NCBI RefSeq assembly: GCF_017357405.1
Contig: NZ_CP071598.1
Span: 930,001-994,000 of the forward strand
Source of the DNA: Halomontanus rarus
Lineage (GTDB): Archaea > Halobacteriota > Halobacteria > Halobacteriales > Natrialbaceae
Length of the DNA stretch: 64,000 nt
Direction: 5' to 3'
Shown: piece by piece, positions 55,114 through 63,873 of the stretch
Layout of the letters: each line of letters starts with the position of its first letter
How positions within the stretch are numbered: the stretch's first letter is position 1
Notes under the pieces: model-generated
The model's input: only the letters and a program-made list of their open reading frames with translations
The model's database searches: none
Told to the model about the DNA's origin: nothing
Translations under genes and position numbers: made by a program

Positions 55114-55440
55114 TTACAACGACTCGAGGAACGCGGCACCGGTCTCGATCGACGCCGCGGGATCGTCGGGCATGTCGTGTTCGTAGATGAGCCACTCCAC
55201 GTCCGCCTCGCGAGCCGCGTCCGCACACGCCTGCATGTCCACGTCGCCCTCGCCGATCTCGAACTCGTCGGCGAACGCTTCGGCGTTCTCGCGGACGATG
55301 TCCGCACACCCCACGAGATCACACTGCGACAGCCCCTCGTAGGCCTCGCCGTGTCGGTAGGCCATCGCCGCGCTCTCTCCCCAGACGATATTATCGGGTT
55401 CCGGACCGGTTCCGATGACTGCTACGGTAAACCGTGTCAT
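55114..55440 (-). pseudogene. Fused remnant: Gfo/Idh/MocA N-terminus joined to a sugar isomerase C-terminus
   Basis: The 108-residue frame has two unrelated halves. The first about 60 residues are a Gfo/Idh/MocA Rossmann start (T-V-A-V-I-G-T-G-P-E-P-D-N) and match the protein at 10543-11655, including an identical CADIVRENAEAFADEFEI. From G-E-G-D-V-D onwards the last about 50 residues look like the end of a TIM-barrel sugar isomerase (W-L-I-Y-E-H-D-M-P-D-D-P-A-A-S). The Lys of the H-C-E-K-P site is lost. In-frame deletion between an oxidoreductase gene and a downstream isomerase gene, the order seen at 9775-11655, explains it. It is probably non-functional, although the frame is intact. Confidence 0.72.
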
Positions 55441-55580
55441 AGTACTCACGGGGAGTCTCTCCGTCACCGGCACTAAACCATTGGTACTGTCCCGTACGCC
55501 GGCGTATGGAGGTGGTCGCCGGTCGGTCCGCGCCAGCGGCTGTCGGTATTTATTTGATCCGGAAGCAAGACCGTTTCCCC

Positions 55581-56687
55581 ATGAGCGAGACCGAACCCGA
55601 GAACGGAGACGAGACGCATCGAACCGCCATCGCCGGCATCGGCGCCGTCGCCGACATGCACGCGATGTCGATCGACGACATCGAGACCGCGACGCTCGTC
55701 GCGGGCTCGTGCCGAACGGAATCGACCGGCCGAACGTTCGCCGACGAGCACGACTGCGAGTGGTACGGCGACACCGAATCGATGCTCGAGGAGGCCGACC
55801 CCGACGTCCTGATCGTCTGTACGCCCAGCGGCGCGCACCTCGAGCCGACGCTGTCGGCCGCAGAGCGCGGGATCGACGTCCTCTGTGAGAAGCCCCTCGA
55901 GATCACGACCGAGCGGATCGACCGCATGATCGAGGCGGCCGAGGAGGCCGACATCACGCTCGGCGGCGTGTTCCAGCAGCGCTTTACCGACATCTTCCAG
56001 CAGGTCCACGAGGCGGCCGCCGACCGCCGGTTCGGCCGGCTGTCGGTCGCGAACGCGTACGTCCCGTGGTGGCGCGAGGACGACTACTACGAGGGCGCCT
56101 GGCAGGGGACCCAAGAGCTCGACGGCGGCGGCGCGCTGATGAACCAGTCGATCCACGGCATCGACGTCGTCCAGTGGCTCGCCGGCGCGACGATGGACCT
56201 CGAGCCCGACGAGAACCCGGTCGAGGAAGTGTTCGCCTACACCGCTCGCCGGGCCCACGACGACGATATCCTCGAGGTCGAGGACACCGCGGTCGCCGTG
56301 CTCCGCTACCGCGACGGCTCGCTCGGCCAACTCCTCGGCGCGACGTCGATGTACCCCGGGTCGCTCCGGCGCATTCAGCTCGCGGGTCGAGGCGGGACCG
56401 CCGAAGTCCTCGAGGACGAAATGGTAACGTGGTCGTTCCGCGACGAGCGAGCCGAGGACGAGGAGATTCGCGCCCGGTTCAGCGCGGAAAGCGAGACCAG
56501 CGGCGGCGCGGCCGATCCGATGGATATCGATTACGCGGACCACCGTCGGATCATCGAAACGTTCCTCGAGTCGGTGTCCTCGGACGAACCGTACCCGCTC
56601 GACGCGACGGAAGCGCGCAAGGCCGTCGCCATCATCGAGGCGATCTACGAATCGGCGGAGACGGGTAGCCCCGTCCGGCTCTCCTGA
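55581..56687 (+). CDS. Gfo/Idh/MocA-family NAD(P)-dependent oxidoreductase
   Basis: A 368-residue enzyme with A-I-A-G-I-G-A-V-A-D-M-H, C-T-P-S-G-A-H, the L-C-E-K-P-L motif with catalytic Lys, and M-N-Q-S-I-H-G-I-D with the catalytic His. The start at 55581 is chosen because TATTTATTTG lies about 30 bases upstream. It is most similar in layout to the gene at 56840-57859, with which it is convergent. Substrate unknown; a sugar acid or inositol derivative is likely for this family. Confidence 0.84.
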   Translation: MSETEPENGDETHRTAIAGIGAVADMHAMSIDDIETATLVAGSCRTESTGRTFADEHDCEWYGDTESMLEEADPDVLIVCTPSGAHLEPTLSAAERGIDVLCEKPLEITTERIDRMIEAAEEADITLGGVFQQRFTDIFQQVHEAAADRRFGRLSVANAYVPWWREDDYYEGAWQGTQELDGGGALMNQSIHGIDVVQWLAGATMDLEPDENPVEEVFAYTARRAHDDDILEVEDTAVAVLRYRDGSLGQLLGATSMYPGSLRRIQLAGRGGTAEVLEDEMVTWSFRDERAEDEEIRARFSAESETSGGAADPMDIDYADHRRIIETFLESVSSDEPYPLDATEARKAVAIIEAIYESAETGSPVRLS

Positions 56688-56839
56688 TCCAGAGTTCGGT
56701 GCTTCCGGGCTTCGGTTCGCCGGGTCTCGTGCTCGGCGATCTGCTCTCTGCCACCCTCGAGAACGCTCGAGGCCACTTTCTCGTTTCGTCGGACGATCAC
56801 GGTCCGGTCTCGGGACTTTCGTCGACTCCCGTTCGCCCG

Positions 56840-57859
56840 TCAGTCGTACTCGCCGTTTCGAAACGCCTCGAGATCGACCCACTCGCCCCGGTCGGCGGAC
56901 GTTTCGATCGCCAGAATGAGATCGACGGCCGCCCGCGCCTCGCGGGCTGGGACCATCGGGTCGCGACCCTCGCGAACCGCGTCGACGAAGTCCGCGACGA
57001 TGCGTGCGTGGCCCTCGCCCCACTCGAGGATGCCGTTTTCGTCCTCGCCGTCCGCGACCGGAATCTGTTCCTCGTCCTCGCCCATCGCGAATTCGCCGTC
57101 GTTGTACGACCCCCGCGTGCCGTTGAACTCGAGGGAATCGACACCGCCTTGGGTCGCGGTCGTCGCCTCGATCGTCCCGACGGCCCCGTTTTCGAACTCG
57201 AGGACGACCGCGGCGACGTTCTCGGTCTCCATCTCCCGATCGACGGTGTCCGTCTTCGCGTAGACGCCGGCGACGCCGCCGGCGATCCACTGGAGGAGGT
57301 CGATCGCGTGGATCGACTGGTTGAGCAGACAGCCGCCGTCCATCGCTCGCGTGCCCCGCCAGTCGGCCGAGTCGTAGTACTCCTGCGATCGGTACCACTT
57401 CACCGTCGCCGTACCGAGCACCAGTCGCCCGAGTTCGCCGTTCGCGACGGCCTCCCGGGCCCGCCGGTGGGCCGGATACGTGCGTCGCTGGAAGACACCG
57501 GCGAGGGTCCGTCCGGTGTCGTCGGCTGCGTCGACCATCGCGTCCATCCGCTCGCGATAGACGTCCAGCGGCTTCTCACAGAGGACGTGTGCGCCCGCCT
57601 CCATGCAGTCGATCGCGACGTTCGCGTGCGTTCCACTCGGCGTACAGATGCTCACCGCGTCGACGTCGGCCTCGCGAATCATCTCGGCGGCGTCGGAATG
57701 CCACCGGCAGTCCCGCGCCGCGGCGAACGCCGTGCTGGCCTCCTCGTCGAGGTCGGCACACGCGACGAGTTCCGCGCCGTCCGCTCGTTCGACGGCGTCC
57801 GCGTGGGTGTCTCCGATCCCGGCGACGCCGACGATTCCGTATCTGATCGAATCGGTCAT
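56840..57859 (-). CDS. Gfo/Idh/MocA-family NAD(P)-dependent oxidoreductase
   Basis: A 339-residue enzyme with Y-G-I-V-G-V-A-G-I-G-D-T-H, S-I-C-T-P-S-G-T-H, the L-C-E-K-P-L-D motif and L-N-Q-S-I-H-A-I-D. A TATA box (TATAAAAAAC, 57881-57890) lies about 26 bases before the ATG, giving a leaderless start. It is 65 bases downstream of the DapA-family gene on the same strand. Substrate unknown; with its partner at 55581 it may be a duplicated pair of different specificity. Confidence 0.84.
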   Translation of the reverse strand: MTDSIRYGIVGVAGIGDTHADAVERADGAELVACADLDEEASTAFAAARDCRWHSDAAEMIREADVDAVSICTPSGTHANVAIDCMEAGAHVLCEKPLDVYRERMDAMVDAADDTGRTLAGVFQRRTYPAHRRAREAVANGELGRLVLGTATVKWYRSQEYYDSADWRGTRAMDGGCLLNQSIHAIDLLQWIAGGVAGVYAKTDTVDREMETENVAAVVLEFENGAVGTIEATTATQGGVDSLEFNGTRGSYNDGEFAMGEDEEQIPVADGEDENGILEWGEGHARIVADFVDAVREGRDPMVPAREARAAVDLILAIETSADRGEWVDLEAFRNGEYD

Positions 57860-57924
57860 CGACAGGGCTTCGGAGCGTAGGTATAAAAAACGTTGACTGA
57901 CGCGAACGACGGACGAATACCCGC

Positions 57925-58866
57925 TCAGACGATTTCGAGGCGATGCAGGCCGTCCTGTATCTCCTCGTAGTACTCGCCGGCCCGTCGCCGGTCAGCGTCG
58001 GTGAGTTCGGCGATCGGCTCGCGGACCGGCCCGCCGTACTGGCCCGCGGCCTCGAGACCGCGTTTGAGTGCGGGGACGCTGTTCGCGCCGTCGTAGACGT
58101 TTTCCGCGCCGCGTTCGCCCCGGAGGTTCATGAACGAGAAGCTGAGGTCTCGGAGTTCGCGTGCGAGCTCGTCGTCGCCGGCCTCGAGCGCGTCGAACAG
58201 GGCGAGTCCGAGCCGGGGTTCGAAGTTCGTCACGCCGGCGGAGAACCCGTCCGCGCCCTCGTAGTAGTAGGCCGGCGCCGGCGGTTCGGCCATGCCACAG
58301 ACCCAGACGACGTCGTCGTCGGTGGCGGCGACGCACTCCGAGAACAGTTCGATGTCCGAGATCGCCCACTTGACGCCCACGACGTTCTCGTGGGCGGTGA
58401 TCCCCTCGAGCAGCCGTACCGTCGCGTCGAACCCGCGCACGTACGGCACGATCCCGATATCGACGGCGTCGGCGAGTCGGTGGTAGTACTCGATCACGCC
58501 CCGCTCGTGTTTGAAGATGTGATCTGGGGGCATCACCATGATGCCGTCCGCGCCGTTGTCCTGGTGGGCCCGTGCGAGCTCGATCGCGCTCTTCGTACTG
58601 CCGCCGGCCCCGGCGAGTACGGTCGCGTCGTCGGGAAGCGCCTCGCAGACGACGCGGGCGGTTTCGATCCGCTCGTTGTGGGTTAGCGAGTGGTACTCGC
58701 TGATGTTCGCACAGGCAAGGTAGAGACGAATCCCCTCCTCGTAGAGCCACTCGGCGGTCGATGCGAGCTCGGCGTACCGGATCTCGTCGGTGTTCGATTC
58801 CTCGAACGGAGTCAGCATTCCCGCAGCGACGTCCTGTAGTTGCACGGCTAGACCGGAGTCAGACAT
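57925..58866 (-). CDS. DapA-family (dihydrodipicolinate synthase-like) enzyme, candidate keto-deoxy-aldarate dehydratase/aldolase
   Basis: A 313-residue Schiff-base TIM barrel. G-M-L-T-P-F lies near the N-terminus, G-A-G-G-S-T-K-S-A-I in the middle, the Tyr in P-Y-V-R-G-F-D, and the Schiff-base Lys in G-V-K-W-A-I-S-D. Members include 5-keto-4-deoxyglucarate dehydratase and keto-deoxy-sugar-acid aldolases. In this locus the dehydratase/decarboxylase giving 2-oxoglutarate semialdehyde would link the uronate dehydrogenase to the aldehyde dehydrogenase at 6701. TATA (58886-58896) lies about 26 bases before the ATG. Exact reaction is inferred. Confidence 0.8.
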   Translation of the reverse strand: MSDSGLAVQLQDVAAGMLTPFEESNTDEIRYAELASTAEWLYEEGIRLYLACANISEYHSLTHNERIETARVVCEALPDDATVLAGAGGSTKSAIELARAHQDNGADGIMVMPPDHIFKHERGVIEYYHRLADAVDIGIVPYVRGFDATVRLLEGITAHENVVGVKWAISDIELFSECVAATDDDVVWVCGMAEPPAPAYYYEGADGFSAGVTNFEPRLGLALFDALEAGDDELARELRDLSFSFMNLRGERGAENVYDGANSVPALKRGLEAAGQYGGPVREPIAELTDADRRRAGEYYEEIQDGLHRLEIV

Positions 58867-59682
58867 ACCCGATACTGTTGCCGAGCGGAAAATAAAGGTT
58901 CCGCCTACGAGTCGTCCGACACCGGAAACGCGGGACGGTCGATTACGGCCACCAGTTTCGAACAGTAGACCGGCCACGGATGTCGTCCCCTCCGCGGACG
59001 AGAGTGTAATACCGACCGAAACGATCGGTGCACTGCTCGCACAGCAGTGTGCGATGGGGTACAGTGACGGTCGCTTCCATATCCGTCGGACCGACGGAAC
59101 GGTCACAGGTTGCGACGAGTTCGCCGTCTCGTTCGAGCCCCTTCGGATGGTCCAGCCGATTCCGTTTTCCATGTCCGATGAATCATTCGGTAATCGCGAA
59201 CAGCATCGATTTGATACTCGACGAGAAAGGTAACACGTCGTCGGGTGTAATATCTATATGGTTGTTACAGACTGTGTTCGGTGATACTGAACGCGCGCGG
59301 TTCGTTCGTCTCGTCGTAATCGAGGCCGATCGGGACGGTCACCTCGAGACGACCGCGGTTCGGCCGAACGAGGCGAAGTCACTATGTCCCGTTTCCGTCG
59401 GTGAGCGAGCGATTTTACCGGACGCGTCTCCTCGACTGTCAGTCTCCGAATTCGTCCCCGTTTCGGAGCTCGCTCGAGGGTGCACCGTCGAACTTCCGAG
59501 ATGGAATCTCGATACCGACCGGCGGGACGAACGGTTATACCGATTCGTGTTTTGGTCTAACGTATGCCAACCGAGAGGGTCGTCGTATCCGCCGGGGTCT
59601 CCCGCGGAGAGTCGTGTGATCGATGTCGACGGTGGACCGATTCGTCGACCGCCACTCCGGAGCGGGAGTCGGAGGGACCGAG
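58867..59682. other. Gene-free stretch with two inverted repeats
   Basis: No credible gene. It contains an imperfect 24-base inverted repeat TGTAAT-N12-GTTACA (59246-59269) and the 15-base motif TTCGGTGATACTGAA (59277-59291). Confidence 0.55.
59246..59291. repeat. Adjacent inverted repeats
   Basis: TGTAA and TTACA arms at 59246-59250 and 59265-59269, matching the form of the 8402-8425 repeat, followed by TTCGGTGATACTGAA (59277-59291), the third member of the 15-base family. Confidence 0.45.
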
Positions 59683-59874
59683 ATGGGACTGATCGCGAAA
59701 CTGCTGGAACGCTTCGGTCGCGGGACGGCCGAGGAGTCGCCGTACCGATGTATCCAGTGTGGCGAAGGCTACGATCGGCCACAACGCGAGTGTGACATGT
59801 GCGGATCGACGTTCATCGCGGCGACCGAGGAGGACGCCCCCGGCGACCGACGGGATTCCGACGATCGCGGGTAA
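59683..59874 (+). CDS. Small zinc-ribbon protein
   Basis: A 63-residue protein with an N-terminal helix (M-G-L-I-A-K-L-L-E-R-F) and a zinc ribbon of Cys-x2-Cys, ten residues, Cys-x2-Cys, followed by an acidic tail. Such proteins are frequent in haloarchaea and are of unknown function. The start at 59683 excludes a poorly coding N-terminal extension to 59623. Confidence 0.7.
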   Translation: MGLIAKLLERFGRGTAEESPYRCIQCGEGYDRPQRECDMCGSTFIAATEEDAPGDRRDSDDRG

Positions 59875-59993
59875 CCTGTTCCCTCGATCGGCCTCGAGTC
59901 GCTCGGCCGAGACGAACCGCGGCGCGGTGACCGCCAGCGGGCGGGACGAACGACTTCCAAGGACTTATGCGGAATCGATCGATTGGATACGTC

Positions 59994-60839
59994 ATGAACG
60001 TTCTCGTGACCGGTCCGTACGGCCGCTGTGGAACCGCGATTATCGATCACTTACACGACCGGGAGGAGTACGACTTCACCTACCTGAATCGGTCCGATCG
60101 GCCCGACGATCACCCCTACGGGGGCTACGACACCGTCGTCGCCGATGTCACCGACTACGACGCGATCCGACCCGCGTTCGACGGCCAGGACGCGGTGATC
60201 CACCTCGCCGCCTACCCGTACACAGACGGCAGCTGGGACGACGTCCACGACCCGAACGTCGACGGAATGCACAACGTCTTGGAGGCCGCCCGCGACGCTG
60301 AAGTCGAGACGTTCGTCTTCGGGTCGACGAACCACGTCATGGGGATGTTCGAACTCGAGAACGAACCCGAGATCTACTATCCCGGTCACGGCATCGCACT
60401 GGACCACACCGATCCGGTACGGCCGGATTCGTACTACGGGACGACGAAATCGTTCGGCGAGAACCTCGGGCGTCAGTACGTCGAGAACGACGAATACGAG
60501 TATCCGATGCGCTTCTACGCGCTGCGAATCTGCACCGTCAACGACGCCGAGTACGACCACCCCTACGGCGACGCGGAGGCCGGCGTCGACGAGGGCGAGT
60601 TCGAACGCGACAGCGACGAGTACGAGCGACGCGTCGCCCGAATGAAAGGCATGTGGCAGTCCCGACGGGACTTCGCGCACCTGATCGACTGCTGTCTCGA
60701 GGACGACACCGTCGAATTCGACGTGTTCAACGGTGTCAGCGACAACGATCGGCGCTGGTACTCCCTCGAGCACGCTCGATCGGTGCTCGGATACGCGCCG
60801 CGGGACAACGGCGAGGAGTGGGACGAACCGCCGGCGTGA
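59994..60839 (+). CDS. NAD-dependent uronate dehydrogenase-like SDR
   Basis: A 281-residue extended SDR: cofactor motif V-T-G-P-Y-G-R-C-G, V-I-H-L-A-A-Y-P near residue 72, F-G-S-T-N-H-V-M-G (the Ser/Asn-His block typical of uronate dehydrogenase) and Y-Y-G-T-T-K-S-F-G-E with the catalytic Tyr and Lys. These resemble bacterial uronate dehydrogenases more than general epimerases. It would oxidise D-galacturonate and D-glucuronate to aldarolactones. The start at 59994 has an ACTTATG element about 30 bases upstream. It lies just before the third IclR gene. Confidence 0.8.
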   Translation: MNVLVTGPYGRCGTAIIDHLHDREEYDFTYLNRSDRPDDHPYGGYDTVVADVTDYDAIRPAFDGQDAVIHLAAYPYTDGSWDDVHDPNVDGMHNVLEAARDAEVETFVFGSTNHVMGMFELENEPEIYYPGHGIALDHTDPVRPDSYYGTTKSFGENLGRQYVENDEYEYPMRFYALRICTVNDAEYDHPYGDAEAGVDEGEFERDSDEYERRVARMKGMWQSRRDFAHLIDCCLEDDTVEFDVFNGVSDNDRRWYSLEHARSVLGYAPRDNGEEWDEPPA

Positions 60840-61094
60840 GCCGACACCTGACCGGTTTCCGCCGCGAGTAATCGCCTGGGTGTCGAACGGCGTGGACGAA
60901 GTCGAAGGCAAACGGATGGAAACGTCGCCGTCATCACGATTCGTCGATCGGGATCGGTCCGACTCGGTAGGAGGTCCGACGACGGCGGTGCCGCCCGCGT
61001 AACCCACCGGCGGGGATGCGACAGGACGCACGCGGTCCGGTTGGTATCGCCGAACGAATGTTTTTATATCACGAACGAGATTGGTACGCCGAGA

Positions 61095-61868
61095 ATGACT
61101 CGCCACCCACCGAAGGCCAAAAATCCCGTCAAAGCGGCACGAAACACGCTCCGAATCGTCGAAGCGCTGGCGGAGCGAGACGGCGTCGGGATTACAGAAC
61201 TGTCGCGGGAACTCGATCTGAACAAGAGCAGCGTCCACAACTATCTCAGCACCCTCGAGGAGGAAGCGTACGTCCGGAAAGAGGGGACGGAGTACCACAT
61301 CGGGCTGCGCTTTTTCGAAGTCGGCGCGGCCGCGCGCCACCGTCGTCTCCTCTATCAGGTCGGTCGGCCGGAGGCGCGGAAACTGGCCCAGGAAACCGGA
61401 GAACGGGCGAACATCCTGACCGAAGAACACGGCCGCGGATTCTACCTCTGCAAGGAAAAGGGCGATCAGGCGGTCCAGGTCGACGCCCACGTCGGCTCGC
61501 GCGTCCACCTGCACAACACCGCGCTGGGGAAGGTGATCCTCGCACACATGCCGCGGGCGGACGTCGAGCGGATCATCGACAGACACGGATTACCCCGGAC
61601 GACGACGAACACGATCTGTGACCGAGAGGAACTCTTCGACCAACTCGAGCGGATCCGCGAACGCGAGGTCGCCTACGATCGCGAGGAGCGACTCAACGGG
61701 ATCCAGTGTGTCGCCGCGCCGATCCTGCGAAACGACGACGTGATCGCCGGCGCGATCAGCATCTCCGGCCCGACGACCCGACTCGAGGGAGAGAGACTCG
61801 AAACCGAGATCCGCGATCGACTCGAGGCCGCCGCCAACATCATCGAACTCAACATCTCCTACTCGTAG
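61095..61868 (+). CDS. IclR-family transcriptional regulator
   Basis: A 257-residue IclR protein with a winged helix-turn-helix (L-S-R-E-L-D-L-N-K-S-S-V-H-N-Y-L) and an effector domain (A-L-G-K-V-I-L-A-H, Q-C-V-A-A-P-I, I-S-I-S-G-P-T). TTTTTATATC at 61058-61067 is a TATA element about 30 bases before the ATG at 61095. It is between uronate dehydrogenase and glycerate kinase genes and may control the uronate route. Closest in general layout to the other two IclR proteins, but with its own DNA-reading helix. Confidence 0.88.
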   Translation: MTRHPPKAKNPVKAARNTLRIVEALAERDGVGITELSRELDLNKSSVHNYLSTLEEEAYVRKEGTEYHIGLRFFEVGAAARHRRLLYQVGRPEARKLAQETGERANILTEEHGRGFYLCKEKGDQAVQVDAHVGSRVHLHNTALGKVILAHMPRADVERIIDRHGLPRTTTNTICDREELFDQLERIREREVAYDREERLNGIQCVAAPILRNDDVIAGAISISGPTTRLEGERLETEIRDRLEAAANIIELNISYS

Positions 61869-62006
61869 GTCCGCTCTGGAGTCGACCGTCGGTTCGGATC
61901 GTCACATTGTAGTCGTCGATCGCGTGAGTGTGACCATGTACCACGCCCCGATCCGCCTGACGCCCCGCGGCCGGACAGCGGTCGGTTCCCGTGTCGGAGG
62001 CGCAGT

Positions 62007-63458
62007 ATGACCGAACCCGGTACCGGGTCCGACCGCGCGGACGACCGGCACGATCGCATCACGATCGAAAATCGATCGAACCTCGAGCGAACGTCCGCCC
62101 ACGAACTCGCGCTCGCGTGTCTCACGGCGGGACTCGAGGCCGCCCACCCCGAGCGCGTCGTCGCCGAGCGACTCGCCGTCGACGACGGCGTCCTCTCGGT
62201 TCGCGACGTCCGCGGCGGGACGACCCGGTACGAGCTGGCGTCGTACGACGACGTGGTCGTCGTCGGCGGGGGTAACGCCGCCGGCCACCTCGCGAGCGCA
62301 CTCGAGAACTGTCTCGGCGACCGACTGACTGGCGGCGCGGTCGTCACCGACGATCCGGCACCGACCGATCTACTCGAGGTGCTGCCGGGCGACCATCCCG
62401 TCCCCAGCGAGCGCGGTCGGGAGAGCACCCGGCGCGTGCTCGAGATCGCACGCGATGCCGGCGCGGACGACCTCGTGCTGGCGTGTATCGCCGGAGGCGG
62501 GAGCGCACTCATGGTCGCACCGGCCGGGTCGTTGTCCGTCGACGACCTCCGCGCGGTCACCGACGCACTGCTGCGAAGCGGCGCGTCGATCGGCGAGATC
62601 AACGCCGTCCGCAAACACTGTTCGGCGATCAAAGGCGGCGGGCTCGCCGAAGCGGCCGGCCCGGCGACCGTCGTCGGATTCGTGCTGAGCGACGTCGTCG
62701 GCGACGACCTCGGCGTCGTCTCGAGCGGCCCGATCTCGCCGGACCCGACGACGTACGGCGACGCGCTAGCCGTCCTCGAGCGCTACGGAATCGACGGCCC
62801 CGAGGCCGTCCTCGAGCACCTCCGGCGGGGCGATCGAGGCGAGTTCGCGGAGACGCGGGTCGAAGGCGAGAGCGAGGGGGAGAGAGCGGAGACGTTCGAC
62901 GACGTCACACCCCACCTGCTCGCGAGCGCGACGACCGCGATCGACGCCGCGGCCGAGGTTGCGACGGACCGCGGTTACGATCCGCTCGTGCTCTCCTCGG
63001 GGATCAGGGGCGAATCGAGCGAGGTCGCGACGGTCCACGTCGCGATCGCGGAGGAGTGTCTCGCGACCGGCAATCCCGTCGCGCCGCCGGCCGTCCTGCT
63101 CTCGGGCGGCGAAACGACCGTCACCGTCACGGGCGACGGCGGTACCGGCGGTCCGAACCAGGAGTTCGCGCTGAGCGCCGCCCTCGAACTCGCGGACGAG
63201 GAGGTCGTCGTCGCGAGCGTCGACTCCGACGGGATCGACGGCTCGACGGACGCGGCGGGCGCCATCGTCGACGCGTCCTCGCTCGAGGTAGGCGACGTCG
63301 CGTTCGACGAGGCCAGGACGGCACTCGCGGAAAACGACGCACAACCGCCGCTCGAGGCGATGGGGGCGCTCGTCCGAACTGGGCCGACGGGGACGAACGT
63401 CAACGATCTTCGCGTCGTGGTCGTCGCCGACGCGGCGGGGGGCGACTCGAGTTCCTGA
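62007..63458 (+). CDS. Glycerate 2-kinase (MOFRL family)
   Basis: A 483-residue MOFRL-type glycerate kinase: V-G-G-G-N-A-A-G-H near residue 89, I-A-G-G-G-S-A-L-M, R-K-H-C-S-A-I-K-G-G-G-L, L-S-D-V-V-G-D-D-L, and the C-terminal S-G-G-E-T-T-V-T-V-T-G, G-G-P-N-Q-E-F-A-L and D-S-D-G-I-D-G-S-T-D-A-A-G-A. It phosphorylates D-glycerate to 2-phosphoglycerate. It could take glycerate made from hydroxypyruvate or tartronate semialdehyde in this locus. Archaeal glycerate 2-kinases of this family are established. Confidence 0.87.
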   Translation: MTEPGTGSDRADDRHDRITIENRSNLERTSAHELALACLTAGLEAAHPERVVAERLAVDDGVLSVRDVRGGTTRYELASYDDVVVVGGGNAAGHLASALENCLGDRLTGGAVVTDDPAPTDLLEVLPGDHPVPSERGRESTRRVLEIARDAGADDLVLACIAGGGSALMVAPAGSLSVDDLRAVTDALLRSGASIGEINAVRKHCSAIKGGGLAEAAGPATVVGFVLSDVVGDDLGVVSSGPISPDPTTYGDALAVLERYGIDGPEAVLEHLRRGDRGEFAETRVEGESEGERAETFDDVTPHLLASATTAIDAAAEVATDRGYDPLVLSSGIRGESSEVATVHVAIAEECLATGNPVAPPAVLLSGGETTVTVTGDGGTGGPNQEFALSAALELADEEVVVASVDSDGIDGSTDAAGAIVDASSLEVGDVAFDEARTALAENDAQPPLEAMGALVRTGPTGTNVNDLRVVVVADAAGGDSSS

Positions 63459-63518
63459 TCGAGGTCGGCGGTTCGGAGTCGGTATCGACGGTGGCGGGGT
63501 CGATGCTGGTGCCGAGAT

Positions 63519-63791
63519 TCACGAACCGGACTGCGAACTCGTGGCGCTATCCTCCATAAACAGCGGTGACGTCAGTTTCAGGATCAGGAGCGACCCGTAG
63601 CCGACGGCCGCGAAGAGAAACATCGTAACGCCGTACATGCCCAGAAATCCAGCCGCATCCGGGATGCCGGCGAAGTCCGCCGCGAATCCGATCAGTAACA
63701 TGGCGACGCCGACGAGGACGAGCCAGCCGATCGCCGGATGATCGACCTGTGTGTTGAACCGCTCGAGCATGGTTCGATCGTCGATATCCAT
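63519..63791 (-). CDS. Small membrane protein, two or three helices
   Basis: A 90-residue protein starting M-D-I-D-D-R-T-M-L-E-R-F with two clear hydrophobic stretches (about residues 24-41 and 48-77). The start is uncertain: ATGs at 63794, 63791 and 63770 are all possible, and the AT-rich TATA region near 63798-63806 would favour 63770 for a leaderless message. No family recognised. Confidence 0.6.
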   Translation of the reverse strand: MDIDDRTMLERFNTQVDHPAIGWLVLVGVAMLLIGFAADFAGIPDAAGFLGMYGVTMFLFAAVGYGSLLILKLTSPLFMEDSATSSQSGS

Positions 63792-63873
63792 CATAATTAA
63801 TATTGCGACGATGTTCAGCTTTCGCTTACGATCGAAGCTGCCCCGCCAGGACGAGGACGAGGACGACCGGCGC

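Noticed and set aside
59028..59795. A 255-codon frame in the gap before the zinc-ribbon gene
   Set aside because: Ser/Arg-rich composition unlike haloarchaeal proteins, overlap with the zinc-ribbon gene in another frame, and no family features.
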